Source: CAVROP01 sp050008495 | GTDB lineage: Bacteria; Acidobacteriota; Terriglobia; UBA7540 | DNA length: 64,000 nt | Reading direction: 5' to 3' | Assembly (NCBI GenBank): GCA_050008495.1 | Contig: JBEKMN010000007.1 | Span: 1 to 64,000 of the forward strand | In this document: one piece after another, positions 27,158 to 35,302 of the stretch | How positions within the stretch are numbered: the first letter of the stretch is position 1 | Layout of the letters: every line of letters begins with the position of its first letter | Notes under the pieces: model-generated | What the model was told of the DNA's origin: nothing | The model's input: only the letters and a program-made list of their open reading frames with translations | Database searches by the model: none | Translations under genes and position numbers: made by a program

Positions 27158-29701
27158 ATGGACCGCCGGGGCTTTCTTAAACGCAGCGGAGCATCAGCCT
27201 GCTTCGCAAGCGGGCTTCACCTTCCCAGGACTGGTCCGTTCGATCACGCGGTAAGCCAGGGGGCTGGAGCGGCAGCAGGCGGCCGCGAAACAGCGCTGGA
27301 CTTGAGCCGCGCGGTCATCGTCCAACCTCCAGGCCTTTCTCGTCGCGAACAAAAAGCGGTCTCAGTACTCATCGAAGAGGTCGGGAAACGAACCGGGATC
27401 GAATGGCAGGTCGTCAACTCCTGGCCGGGCTCCGCCCCTGCCATCATGGTTGGACAAGCCGGTGCTCTTCAAAGCCTTCAGCCGCAGTTTTTCGAAAGCC
27501 TCTTTCCGCATCCGCCGGCCTTGCGCGCCGAGGGTTTTGCGCTGCGGGCTCAGGCCGAGGCCGGCGTGCCGGGCGTGGCCGTTTTGGGCGCCGATGAGCG
27601 CGGCGTGCTGTTCGGCGTGGGGGGTCTGCTGCGCGCGCTGCGCATGGCAAAGGGGAAGGTCACGATCCCGAGCCCGTTGAACGTTGCCACCAGCCCGAAA
27701 TATCCGCTGCGCGGGCACCAGTTGGGGTACCGGCCCAAGACCAATTCCTACGACGGCTGGACCGTTTCCGTGTGGGACCAATACATTCGCGACCTGGCCG
27801 TCTTCGGGACAAACGCCATCGAGTTGATTCCTCCGCGCTCCGACGACGCGCCTGACAGTCCTCATTTCCCTCTCCCGCCCATGCCGATGATGATCGAGAT
27901 GTCCCGCCTTGCGGACGAGTACGGGTTGGACGTCTGGATCTGGTATCCCGCTATGGACGCGAACTACGCTGATCCAAAAACCGTCGAGTTTGCGCTGAAC
28001 GAATGGGGGCAGGTCTTCCGCGCGCTGCCGCGCATCGACGCGGTATTCGTCCCAGGTGGCGACCCGGGCCACACGCGGCCCAAATACTTGCTGGCGCTCT
28101 TGCAGAAACAAGCAGAAAACCTGCACCGATATCATCCCAAGGGAAAAGTCTGGATTTCTCCTCAGTCGTTTAATCGAGAATGGACGAACGAGTTTTACCA
28201 GATCCTCGAGAGAGACCAGCCCTCCTGGCTCGGAGGAGTCGTGTACGGACCGCAGAACTGCGATGACCTGCCGGCGTTGCGCAAGCAGATTCCGCGGCAA
28301 TACCCCATCCGGCTCTATCCGGACATTACCCATAGCGTCGAGTGCCAGTTTCCCGTTCCGGACTGGGACACGGCGTATGCTTACACGGAGGGCCGCGAGG
28401 TCATCAACCCCCGGCCCGAGGGCTCGGCGAACATTCTGCGCCGCTATGCCCCCTATTCCATCGGTTTTCTCAGTTACTCCGAGGGCTGCAACGACGACGT
28501 CAACAAGATCGTTTGGAGCGCCCTGGCCTGGGATCCGGAAGCAAAAGTTGTCGATGTGTTGCGTGAGTATAGCCGCTATTTCGTTGGCGAGAAGTGTGCC
28601 GAGGGCTTTGCGCAGGGCTTGCTCAGCCTGGAGCGGAATTGGCAGGGACCCTTGCTCACGAACCAGGATGTTGACGCCACCTTGCGGCAGTTTCAGACGA
28701 TGGAGGACTCTGCCTCGCCTCAGGACCTGTTGAATTGGCGATTCCAGCAAGCGCTCTACCGGACGTACTACGATGCGTACGCCAGGCGGCGGTTGCTGCA
28801 TGAAACCGAGCTCGAAAACCGGGTTACCAGCAAACTGGAAGAAATTCGGCGCCTTGGCATTCGCCCCGCTCCTCTCGATATCGACCCCGGAGAACCCAGT
28901 CGCCGCACGAGTGAACACGATGTTTCTGCCATCCTGTTGGAAGCGGAAGGTATCGTCGAAACGGGGTTGTCCAATTCGCCGGCCGAGGATTTGAGAACCA
29001 GGATTCTGGAGCTGGGAGCGGCCCTCTTTCAGAGCATCCGCATGCAGCTATCGGTGGAGCGATACCAGGCGGAGGCTGTCTCGCGGGGCGCCAATCTCGA
29101 CACGCTCGATGCGCCCATCAGCAACCTCCCCTGGCTGCGGTGGAAGATCAAGCAGATTCGCGTGCTCGCGTCTGAACAAGCGCAAATGACGGCCATTGAG
29201 GAAATCCTGAATTGGTCGAATCCGGGTCCGGGAGGGTTCTACGACGACTTGGGCGATCTCACACGCCAGCCGCACTTGGTGCGTGGCCCGGGTGGGGTCG
29301 AAGACCCGGAGTTTCGCGCCTCGTCGCTCGTCGGGTTTGATTACCCCGATGAGTTTGGAGATCAGGTGCCCGTTTCCTCGAAGCGATGGGCGGAGTCGCT
29401 GTTTGATACACCATTGGAGCTTCGCTACACCGGCCTCGATCCGCGCGGGCGATACAAAGTCCGAGTGGTGTACTCAGGCGACGAACGCGCGGCGGTCATC
29501 CGCATGAGTTGCAATGAAAACCGGGAGATTCATCCTTTCCTGCACAAGCCCTGGCCGCCTCGCCCGCTCGAGTTCGACATTCCCGCCGAAGCCACCTCGA
29601 GCGGCGAGTTGAGCCTGATCTGGAACCGTGAACCCGGCTTGGGCGGCAATGGCCGGGGCTGCCAGGTCGCCGAAGTGTGGCTGATTCGCAAGCAACTGTA
29701 G
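27158..29701 (+). CDS. Tat-exported glycoside-hydrolase-like protein (alpha-glucuronidase/GH20-type N-domain)
   Basis: An 847-residue protein. ATG 27158 is chosen (AAGGACTTA directly upstream, leader DRRGFLKRSGASACFASG); ATG 27125 is an alternative with no site. Residues about 40-170 look like the N-terminal alpha/beta domain shared by GH67 and GH20 enzymes (LSRREQKAVSVLIEEVGKR, APAIMVGQAG, GVLFGVGGLLRALRM). A TIM-barrel region follows (YPLRGHQLGYRP, GTNAIELIPPRSDD, AVFVPGGDPGHTRPKYLL, VYGPQNCDDLPALR), then a helical region and a C-terminal beta domain (RYKVRVVYSGDE). No CAZy family can be named with confidence. Its place after the TIM-barrel and SDR genes suggests work on one oligosaccharide. 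Confidence 0.7.
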   Translation: MDRRGFLKRSGASACFASGLHLPRTGPFDHAVSQGAGAAAGGRETALDLSRAVIVQPPGLSRREQKAVSVLIEEVGKRTGIEWQVVNSWPGSAPAIMVGQAGALQSLQPQFFESLFPHPPALRAEGFALRAQAEAGVPGVAVLGADERGVLFGVGGLLRALRMAKGKVTIPSPLNVATSPKYPLRGHQLGYRPKTNSYDGWTVSVWDQYIRDLAVFGTNAIELIPPRSDDAPDSPHFPLPPMPMMIEMSRLADEYGLDVWIWYPAMDANYADPKTVEFALNEWGQVFRALPRIDAVFVPGGDPGHTRPKYLLALLQKQAENLHRYHPKGKVWISPQSFNREWTNEFYQILERDQPSWLGGVVYGPQNCDDLPALRKQIPRQYPIRLYPDITHSVECQFPVPDWDTAYAYTEGREVINPRPEGSANILRRYAPYSIGFLSYSEGCNDDVNKIVWSALAWDPEAKVVDVLREYSRYFVGEKCAEGFAQGLLSLERNWQGPLLTNQDVDATLRQFQTMEDSASPQDLLNWRFQQALYRTYYDAYARRRLLHETELENRVTSKLEEIRRLGIRPAPLDIDPGEPSRRTSEHDVSAILLEAEGIVETGLSNSPAEDLRTRILELGAALFQSIRMQLSVERYQAEAVSRGANLDTLDAPISNLPWLRWKIKQIRVLASEQAQMTAIEEILNWSNPGPGGFYDDLGDLTRQPHLVRGPGGVEDPEFRASSLVGFDYPDEFGDQVPVSSKRWAESLFDTPLELRYTGLDPRGRYKVRVVYSGDERAAVIRMSCNENREIHPFLHKPWPPRPLEFDIPAEATSSGELSLIWNREPGLGGNGRGCQVAEVWLIRKQL

Positions 29702-29884
29702 GTGACAGGCTGAAGCGTTTCTGGCAGCTATCGTGTCAGCGGCTAGTTTTCCGCCTCGCGCGAGCGTGTCGCAGTCAAGGCGCTGCCACAGGCTGATTGC
29801 AGGCTACGGACTAAACGGGGGACACTTCGAGCCAGTTCAGGGAAGAGGTTATAAGGACATCCGGAAAGAAGCAGCCAGACAGCC

Positions 29885-30394
29885 TTAGCTCGGAAGAGGT
29901 GCTCTCAGATTCGACTTATTGAGGGCGCGCACGAGTTGGCCTTCCACGGTCTCCTTCGAGGTCCCTCGCACCACCGCAATCTCATCCACAAGAAGTTGCC
30001 AGGCGCGATCCATCATCTTTTTCTCGCGAAAAGACAGAGGCTTGACCTGGTTTAGGATGATGAGAGTCTTTAGGACTTCGGCCACTTGTTGGAGCGAGCC
30101 ATTTCGCATCTTTTCGGAATTCTCCTTGAAGCGGCCCTTCCAGTCTTGAGCTGCCTTACTCTGTCCCTTCTGCAAGTAATCAACGATGCTGCTGATTTCA
30201 CTGGTCCTGGTCACCCTGCGCAGGCCCACGTTGACCACGCTGCTGATCGGAACAATCACCCGCATACTGCCCGACGCAAGCCGCAGAAGATAAAACATTT
30301 CGGGCTGCCCCGTCAGGTTGCGGGTGGAAATTTGCTCGACGATACCCACCCCTTGGTTCGGATAGACAACCTTATCGCCTATCTCAAAAGACAT
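29885..30394 (-). CDS. carD: CarD-family RNA-polymerase-binding transcription regulator
   Basis: A 169-residue protein from ATG 30392-30394 (GAGGGAA just upstream); the reading frame continues upstream without a site. The N-terminal RNA-polymerase-interacting Tudor-like domain (FEIGDKVVYPNQGVGIVEQI, FYLLRLASGSMRVIVPISS) is followed by the helical DNA-binding domain (DWKGRFKENSEKM, LSFREKKMMDRAWQLLVDEIA). CarD/CdnL stabilises open promoter complexes and often affects rRNA and stress genes. It stands alone, convergent with the 27158-29701 gene and divergent from the phosphoesterase gene. Confidence 0.93.
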   Translation of the reverse strand: MSFEIGDKVVYPNQGVGIVEQISTRNLTGQPEMFYLLRLASGSMRVIVPISSVVNVGLRRVTRTSEISSIVDYLQKGQSKAAQDWKGRFKENSEKMRNGSLQQVAEVLKTLIILNQVKPLSFREKKMMDRAWQLLVDEIAVVRGTSKETVEGQLVRALNKSNLRAPLPS

Positions 30395-30815
30395 GATTTC
30401 CCTCGATTGTAATTCGAAAGAATGCAAGAGCCAACCCTATAGACTAGCTCTCTCGTACTAGAAAGTCAATAGCCATCCCCTTCCAGGCTACAATATGTCA
30501 CGTAGTCGTGCCGACCTCACGCCGGACTCGGCAAGCGCCAGCCTAACCAGGGTGCGGAAAAACGCCCGCACGCTCTCACTCTGAGCAAAACGAGGACCGA
30601 TTTCGGGTCCGATTGAGATCGGACCTTCGGGCTCCGGAAATCGGGTAGTCTTGGCAGTTGTGATTTCAATGATCTGCAGCGATCCTCCCTCCCCTGCGCA
30701 CCCCGGACCACAGCCTAAGACGTTCATTCCGCAGCATTTAAAGTCCAGCGCCAGGGGTCTAATTCAGGTGGGTATCGACCACCCCTTCAAACTCCACAAT
30801 TCCAGGGGGAAAGCA
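30395..30815. promoter_or_regulatory. Divergent control region between carD and the phosphoesterase gene
   Basis: This 421-base gap has no gene. On the minus strand TTGACT (30464-30469) lies upstream of AGTCTATAGG and is a possible carD promoter, with longer than ideal spacing. Bases 30595-30645 hold overlapping imperfect palindromes (GACCGATTTCGGGTCCGAT, ATCGGACCTTCGGGCTCCG). The right end carries the CAGGGGGAAA ribosome site of the next gene. Confidence 0.35.
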
Positions 30816-32234
30816 ATGTATACTAAAGGGGAAGGGACGTGGGTCCGAGTTCATATGTGGCAGGGTTTTCTGATCGGCAGCGCTGGTGTCTTGATTCTCG
30901 TTGCCAGCCAGATTTTTTGGGTCAAGCAGTTTCGAAGTTGGGCGACTTCCTTTATTCCCAGCTCGCTTTGGCGCCGCCGTGTCGTCGTGGCGGCTTTGGT
31001 GGCTTATGTCCTGTTGTTATCCTATAACCTCCTGCCATCCTGGATCATATTCATTCTCAACAGGATTTCGATGATGGGCGGGGGGGGCCGAAGCACAGGG
31101 GCGACGGATCTGACGGTGCGCGGGGCTCTGCACCAGGCGCATTTTTGGGGTTGGATCCGTGGTGCTGCGCGAAGCGCCGAACCCACGCATCTTACCTTGC
31201 GCGCCGCCCTGCTCCAGGCGCCCTTCGAATGGTGGATTTTTTGCTCCTTATTGGGGTTTTTAATCGCCGTCGTTTTGGGGTTGGGGGACCGAATCGCCTT
31301 GGGCGCGCGCTGGCTGTACCGGAGGGTCGCGAGGGCGGGCCGTGCCGTGCCGCTCCCCAGTCCAGTATCGCTGGCTCGGCGCCGCTTCCTCGAGAGAACG
31401 GCCGTGGCGATGAGTACGGCCCCCTTTGTGGCGGGCGCTTATGGAATGTTCTACGAACGCCTGAACCTCGAAATCTCTCATCGGCGAATCAAAATTCCGC
31501 GATTACCGCGAGCCTTCGAGGGTTTCCGGATCGTCCAACTCTCAGATATTCACATCGGCGCGTTCATGCCCGCTGATGAGATTCGACGCTACGTGGGGAT
31601 CGCCAACGGCCTCAAGCCGGACTTGGCTGCACTCACCGGCGACTTTGTCACTTGGGACCCGTCCACTCAATCCGCAGTTGTGGATGTGCTGGCGGGGATC
31701 AAGGCTCCCTTCGGCGCGTATGGCTGTCTCGGCAATCATGAGATGTGGGCGAAAGTGGAGGATTCCATCACGCACCTTTTCGCCCTGCGGGGAATTCGTA
31801 TCCTGCGGCGCGAGCGGGCTTTAATCACGTCCGGGAGTGAATTCATCAACCTGCTGGGAGTGGATTACGAGTCGAACGCCCGCATGGGACCAAGCAACCA
31901 GCGCCTTGTGCGCGAATACCTTCTGGGCGTGGACCGTCTGATGGCTCCCGGCACGGCCAACATTCTGCTCAGCCACAACCCCAACACCTTCGACCGCGCG
32001 GCCCAGTATGGAATCGACCTCAGCCTGGCCGGGCACACTCACGGAGGCCAGGTCACGCTTGAGTTCATCAGCCCCGAGCTTTCGCCCAGCCGCCTCATCA
32101 CATCCTACGTTCGGGGATGGTTCGAGAAACCCGGGGGCCAACTCTATGTTAATCGAGGCATCGGAACCATCGGCGTGCCTATTCGGTTCGATGCTCCTCC
32201 TGAAATATCCGTGTTCGAATTATCCCGCTCCTAA
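30816..32234 (+). CDS. Membrane-anchored calcineurin-like metallophosphoesterase (YkuE-like)
   Basis: A 472-residue protein from ATG 30816 (CAGGGGGAAAGCA upstream). Four hydrophobic segments occupy the first 180 residues (GFLIGSAGVLILVASQIFW, VVVAALVAYVLLLSYNLL, WWIFCSLLGFLIAVVLGLG and a fourth near RRFLERTAVAMSTAPF). The catalytic domain then has every metallophosphoesterase motif in order: QLSDIHIG, TGDFVTWD, CLGNHEMW, LLSHNP and LAGHTHGGQ. Proteins of this group cleave phosphodiesters, some on lipid substrates. The active domain probably faces outward. The lipoprotein gene follows after 22 bases, so they are likely co-transcribed. Confidence 0.88.
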   Translation: MYTKGEGTWVRVHMWQGFLIGSAGVLILVASQIFWVKQFRSWATSFIPSSLWRRRVVVAALVAYVLLLSYNLLPSWIIFILNRISMMGGGGRSTGATDLTVRGALHQAHFWGWIRGAARSAEPTHLTLRAALLQAPFEWWIFCSLLGFLIAVVLGLGDRIALGARWLYRRVARAGRAVPLPSPVSLARRRFLERTAVAMSTAPFVAGAYGMFYERLNLEISHRRIKIPRLPRAFEGFRIVQLSDIHIGAFMPADEIRRYVGIANGLKPDLAALTGDFVTWDPSTQSAVVDVLAGIKAPFGAYGCLGNHEMWAKVEDSITHLFALRGIRILRRERALITSGSEFINLLGVDYESNARMGPSNQRLVREYLLGVDRLMAPGTANILLSHNPNTFDRAAQYGIDLSLAGHTHGGQVTLEFISPELSPSRLITSYVRGWFEKPGGQLYVNRGIGTIGVPIRFDAPPEISVFELSRS

Positions 32235-32256
32235 GAACCTGCAGGAGGAAACCAAG

Positions 32257-32994
32257 ATGGAAAAACCCGCAACCAGGCTAGCCTTTTTTCTGGTCCTTCT
32301 TCCGCTCCTTGCCGTAACCGCCTGCAATACCGGGGATTGGGATGCCGGCCCGCCTCAGACGGAATCCCGCAACGTTAAGCTGGGCGAAGCGAAGTCAGCG
32401 CGAGTGGAAATCGAGATGCCCGCCGGCGAGCTGAGCGTTGGCCCCGGCGCACAGGAACTGCTCGAGGCCGACTTCACCTACAACAGCCGGTACGCAAAAC
32501 CTTCGGTGGAATACAACGTAAGCGAGGGTCAGGGCCGGCTGTCGATCCGGCAGTCGGAATCATCCCACGGCCACGGAGGCGGTCACAACAGGTGGGATCT
32601 GCACCTCAATAATAAGGTGCCCATGCAACTCGAAGTGAACCAAGGCGCAGGGCGGGCCAATCTCACGCTGGGAGGCCTTGCGCTTAGCAGACTGGACCTC
32701 CACATCGGAGCGGGCGAGACTACCGTGGACCTGACTGGCGACTGGAAAAATGACCTCACTGCCAACATTCAGGGCGGAGTGGGCAAGGCAACCATCCGGC
32801 TCCCCAGTGATGTTGGCGTGCGGGCCAGCGCACAAGGCGGTATCGGAGCCGTTCACGTTCAGGGCCTGAAGAAGGATGGCGATGCCTACGTCAACGAAGT
32901 CTATGGGAAGTCGCCGGTCACCGTGAATGTGCGGGTTGAGGGCGGGGTTGGCGAAATCGACCTGGAACTCGGCGAGGCCCCGCCCTCCGTCTGA
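32257..32994 (+). CDS. Lipoprotein with a toast-rack/LiaF-like beta-solenoid domain
   Basis: A 245-residue protein with a strong ribosome site (AGGAGGAAACCAAG before ATG 32257) and a lipobox (LLPLLAVTAC; lipid cysteine at about residue 24). The mature part has repeated short beta units of the type ARVEIEMPAGELSVG, LDLHIGAGETTVDL, IQGGVGKATIRLP and VEGGVGEIDLEL, as in the toast-rack (DUF2154) and LiaF-type domains that sense or respond to envelope conditions. A His/Gly-rich stretch (HGHGGGHN, about 112-119) could bind metal. Its neighbours are a membrane phosphoesterase and a YHS metal-binding protein. Confidence 0.75.
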   Translation: MEKPATRLAFFLVLLPLLAVTACNTGDWDAGPPQTESRNVKLGEAKSARVEIEMPAGELSVGPGAQELLEADFTYNSRYAKPSVEYNVSEGQGRLSIRQSESSHGHGGGHNRWDLHLNNKVPMQLEVNQGAGRANLTLGGLALSRLDLHIGAGETTVDLTGDWKNDLTANIQGGVGKATIRLPSDVGVRASAQGGIGAVHVQGLKKDGDAYVNEVYGKSPVTVNVRVEGGVGEIDLELGEAPPSV

Positions 32995-33019
32995 AAACTC
33001 CAGATCTCGAGGTGAAGTC

Positions 33020-33169
33020 ATGAAGGTTTTTGATCCGGTCTGCAAAATGACCCTCGATTCCGAAAAGGCGGCGGCCACCAGCGAATACAAGGGGCAAACG
33101 ATATACTTCTGCGCCAAGGGTTGCAAAGCGAAATTCGATCAGGATCCGGAGAAATACGTTGGAAAGTAG
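33020..33169 (+). CDS. YHS-domain small metal-binding protein
   Basis: A 49-residue protein that is essentially one YHS domain: DPVCKMTL, then EYKGQTIYFCAKGCKAKF and DPEKYVG. The cysteines (CKM, FCxxxCK) match the metal-binding set seen in copper-ATPase N-termini and related small proteins. AGGTGA is five bases before ATG 33020. It starts 25 bases after the lipoprotein gene and is probably in the same operon. A role in binding or handing over a soft metal is inferred from the family. Confidence 0.85.
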   Translation: MKVFDPVCKMTLDSEKAAATSEYKGQTIYFCAKGCKAKFDQDPEKYVGK

Positions 33170-33217
33170 GCGCGTGCGCTCTCGCTTTCAAACCCTTATC
33201 CGCTGGAGTGTCTAAGA

Positions 33218-34504
33218 ATGAACCGCAGAAGCTTCCTCGGCGCAGGCACGGCACTATCCGTGGGCGCGTTGACCACCTCCGCGTTGCCCGAAAGCAGCAG
33301 TTCGGCGCCCTTCCCGTCTCCTCCGCCGCTTCCCTTTCCAGAGGAGAAGAGCAAGCTGAAGATTACCGGCATCAGGATGGTCCGACCCAAGCCGAAGAAG
33401 CCGTCGCCCAGCTACGAACCGGCGCCGGGTTCGTGGTCAACGGGCGGTTCCGAAGTGGCAAACCCCATGTCCATCTACCCCAAGTACAAGCCGCGCCGGG
33501 AATTGTTCATGGCGAACGACCTGGGGCCGGACGCCGTGGAGATCTCGACCGATAAAGGCGTTACTGGCATCGGCTTCGGCGGACCGGGATGTAGTTTTGT
33601 GATCGAGAGGCACCTCACCAAACTGCTCCTGGGCGAGGACCCCTTCGATGTCGAAAAACTCTGGGACATCATGTGGCGATCCACTTTGTACTACGGGCGC
33701 AAGGGGCTCGTCGTGCACGCCATCAGTGCGGTCGATATAGCCCTTTGGGATATTATTGGCAACGCCTTGGGCCTGCCTGTTTACAAGTTGTTGGGCGGGG
33801 AAACCAAATCAAAAATCCCTGCCTACTGCACTGGAAATGACGTCGAGCAGCACGTCGACTTTGGCTACAAAAGATTGAAGCTGGCACTTCCTTACGGTCC
33901 GGCGGACGGACGTGATGGCATGAAGAAGAACCTCGCGCTCGTCAAGCGCACTCGCGAACTGCTGGGACCGGAGGGCGACCTCATGCTGGATTGCTGGATG
34001 GCGCTTACGGAACGCTACACCATCGAACTGGCTGAAATGCTGGAGCCCTACCGTGTTTATTGGATGGAAGAGTGTCTTCCGCCCGACGACTACGAGGGAT
34101 TCGGAAGACTGAGCGCCGCGATCAAGTCCACCCAGATGGCCACTGGCGAACACGAGTACACGCGCTATGGCTTCAGGTTGTTGCTGGAATACAAAGGAGC
34201 TGCCATCTGGCAACCGGACCTCACTTGGTGCGGCGGTCTGAGCGAAATGCGCCACATCGGCGCGCTGGCCGCCGCTTACAATATCCCCGTCATCCCCCAC
34301 GCCGGATGGAGCCACGGTTGCGCCCACTATATTCTCGCCACCACTAATAGCCCATGGTGTGAAATGTTCATGCCGCCGCCGGGTGGGCCGCCGGAAGTCT
34401 ACCGGCAGTTCGAGGAGGAGAATAACATTACGCGCGGGCCCGAGGGCATCTCCATGCGGCCCCCGGATCGGCCGGGGTTTGGATGGGAGTTGGTCGTGGA
34501 TTGA
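33218..34504 (+). CDS. rhmD: L-rhamnonate dehydratase-type enolase-superfamily enzyme with a Tat-like leader
   Basis: A 428-residue protein. Residues 45-428 follow L-rhamnonate dehydratase closely: KLALPYGPADG, LMLDCWMALTERY (metal D258), WMEECLPPDDYEG (E284), ATGEHEYTRYGFRLL (E311), QPDLTWCGGLSE and PVIPHAGWSHG (His361, catalytic). The enzyme dehydrates L-rhamnonate to 2-keto-3-deoxy-L-rhamnonate. Unusually, the first 40 residues are a twin-arginine-like leader (NRRSFLGAGTALSVGALTT) followed by a Ser/Pro-rich linker; the classical enzyme is cytosolic. It fits with the alpha-L-rhamnosidase at 37894-41136. Substrate is inferred from motif identity. Confidence 0.85.
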   Translation: MNRRSFLGAGTALSVGALTTSALPESSSSAPFPSPPPLPFPEEKSKLKITGIRMVRPKPKKPSPSYEPAPGSWSTGGSEVANPMSIYPKYKPRRELFMANDLGPDAVEISTDKGVTGIGFGGPGCSFVIERHLTKLLLGEDPFDVEKLWDIMWRSTLYYGRKGLVVHAISAVDIALWDIIGNALGLPVYKLLGGETKSKIPAYCTGNDVEQHVDFGYKRLKLALPYGPADGRDGMKKNLALVKRTRELLGPEGDLMLDCWMALTERYTIELAEMLEPYRVYWMEECLPPDDYEGFGRLSAAIKSTQMATGEHEYTRYGFRLLLEYKGAAIWQPDLTWCGGLSEMRHIGALAAAYNIPVIPHAGWSHGCAHYILATTNSPWCEMFMPPPGGPPEVYRQFEEENNITRGPEGISMRPPDRPGFGWELVVD

Positions 34505-34576
34505 TCAGCGGGTTGGCACGAATCGGCGCTGGGTGACAACCTTCCGCAGAACTGACAGGTCGGTACCGCAACCCCA

Positions 34577-34951
34577 TCACGAAGCAGTCATATTAAACGG
34601 ATCAAGCAATGCGAGACCGTCAATCCATTCGAAGTCTTTTGTGTTTCTCGTGACCAGGGTCAATCCATGTGCCAAAGCCGTTCCCGCCTGAAGTGCATCG
34701 CCAAGTGACATTTTTCTTGTCTGGCGTAATCTCACGGCTTGCTTTAGCACCGCGTCTGAAATTGGCAAAATTGAGGCCGCAGAGAAGAACAGCTCGAAGT
34801 ACCCGCGTTCCTGTTCAGTTAGTCGGTGATATCCGAGAACTTCAACATAGCTGACGGCCGATACCGCTGGCGATCGCTCACGAATAAATCGCCTGAGTTC
34901 ATCGTACTTTGGCTGTGCAGCGTAGAGGATAATGGCGCTATCGAGTAGCAT
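34577..34951 (-). CDS. vapC: PIN-domain toxin (VapC type)
   Basis: A 124-residue PIN-domain ribonuclease: first acidic residue D4 (LLDSAIILYAA), E37 in VSYVEVLG, the aspartate in MSLGDALQAG and a final aspartate in TRNTKDFEWIDGL. VapC toxins cut tRNA or rRNA in a Mg-dependent way. Its ATG shares one base with the TGA of the antitoxin gene (34951), the tight coupling usual in these pairs. It runs on the minus strand, facing the rhamnonate dehydratase gene. Confidence 0.88.
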   Translation of the reverse strand: MLLDSAIILYAAQPKYDELRRFIRERSPAVSAVSYVEVLGYHRLTEQERGYFELFFSAASILPISDAVLKQAVRLRQTRKMSLGDALQAGTALAHGLTLVTRNTKDFEWIDGLALLDPFNMTAS

Positions 34952-35223
34952 CAGGTGTTTCTATCGGGTAGGATTCGTTCTCGACGGGTCTCGTGCTGCC
35001 ACTCCACCGGGTCGGTAATGTCCGGGACGGCGTTCAACGCGGCGAGCTTCTCGAGGGCAGCGACCATCTTTTCCCCGCGCGTCGCCGGGTGAATTAACGG
35101 ATTCGCGTCGTCCGCTAAAGTTATGGTTATTGTTACGGGCTTGTCCGAATCGAGATTCGTTGGCGGGGCCTCAAGCCACTCCAGACAATTCCCCTTAAGA
35201 ACGGCTCTGTAGGTGTTTGCCAT
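34951..35223 (-). CDS. Antitoxin partner of the adjacent PIN toxin
   Basis: A 90-residue protein from ATG 35221-35223. It starts as a beta-rich stretch (MANTYRAVLKGNCLEWLE, PVTITITLAD), seen in small antitoxins that pair with PIN toxins, and ends in a charged tail (DPVEWQHETRRERI) that probably binds the toxin. Assignment rests mainly on the one-base overlap with the toxin gene. The ribosome site is weak. Confidence 0.72.
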   Translation of the reverse strand: MANTYRAVLKGNCLEWLEAPPTNLDSDKPVTITITLADDANPLIHPATRGEKMVAALEKLAALNAVPDITDPVEWQHETRRERILPDRNT

Positions 35224-35302
35224 GCTACACTCTCGTCGACACAAGCAGAATCGCACACAAGAAGTCTCGGCGCAAGCTAGAATCGCTCACCGAATTTGCA
35301 TT

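Noticed and set aside
27362..28918. 518-residue minus-strand frame
   Set aside because: Antisense to the Tat hydrolase-like gene; no homology-like motifs.
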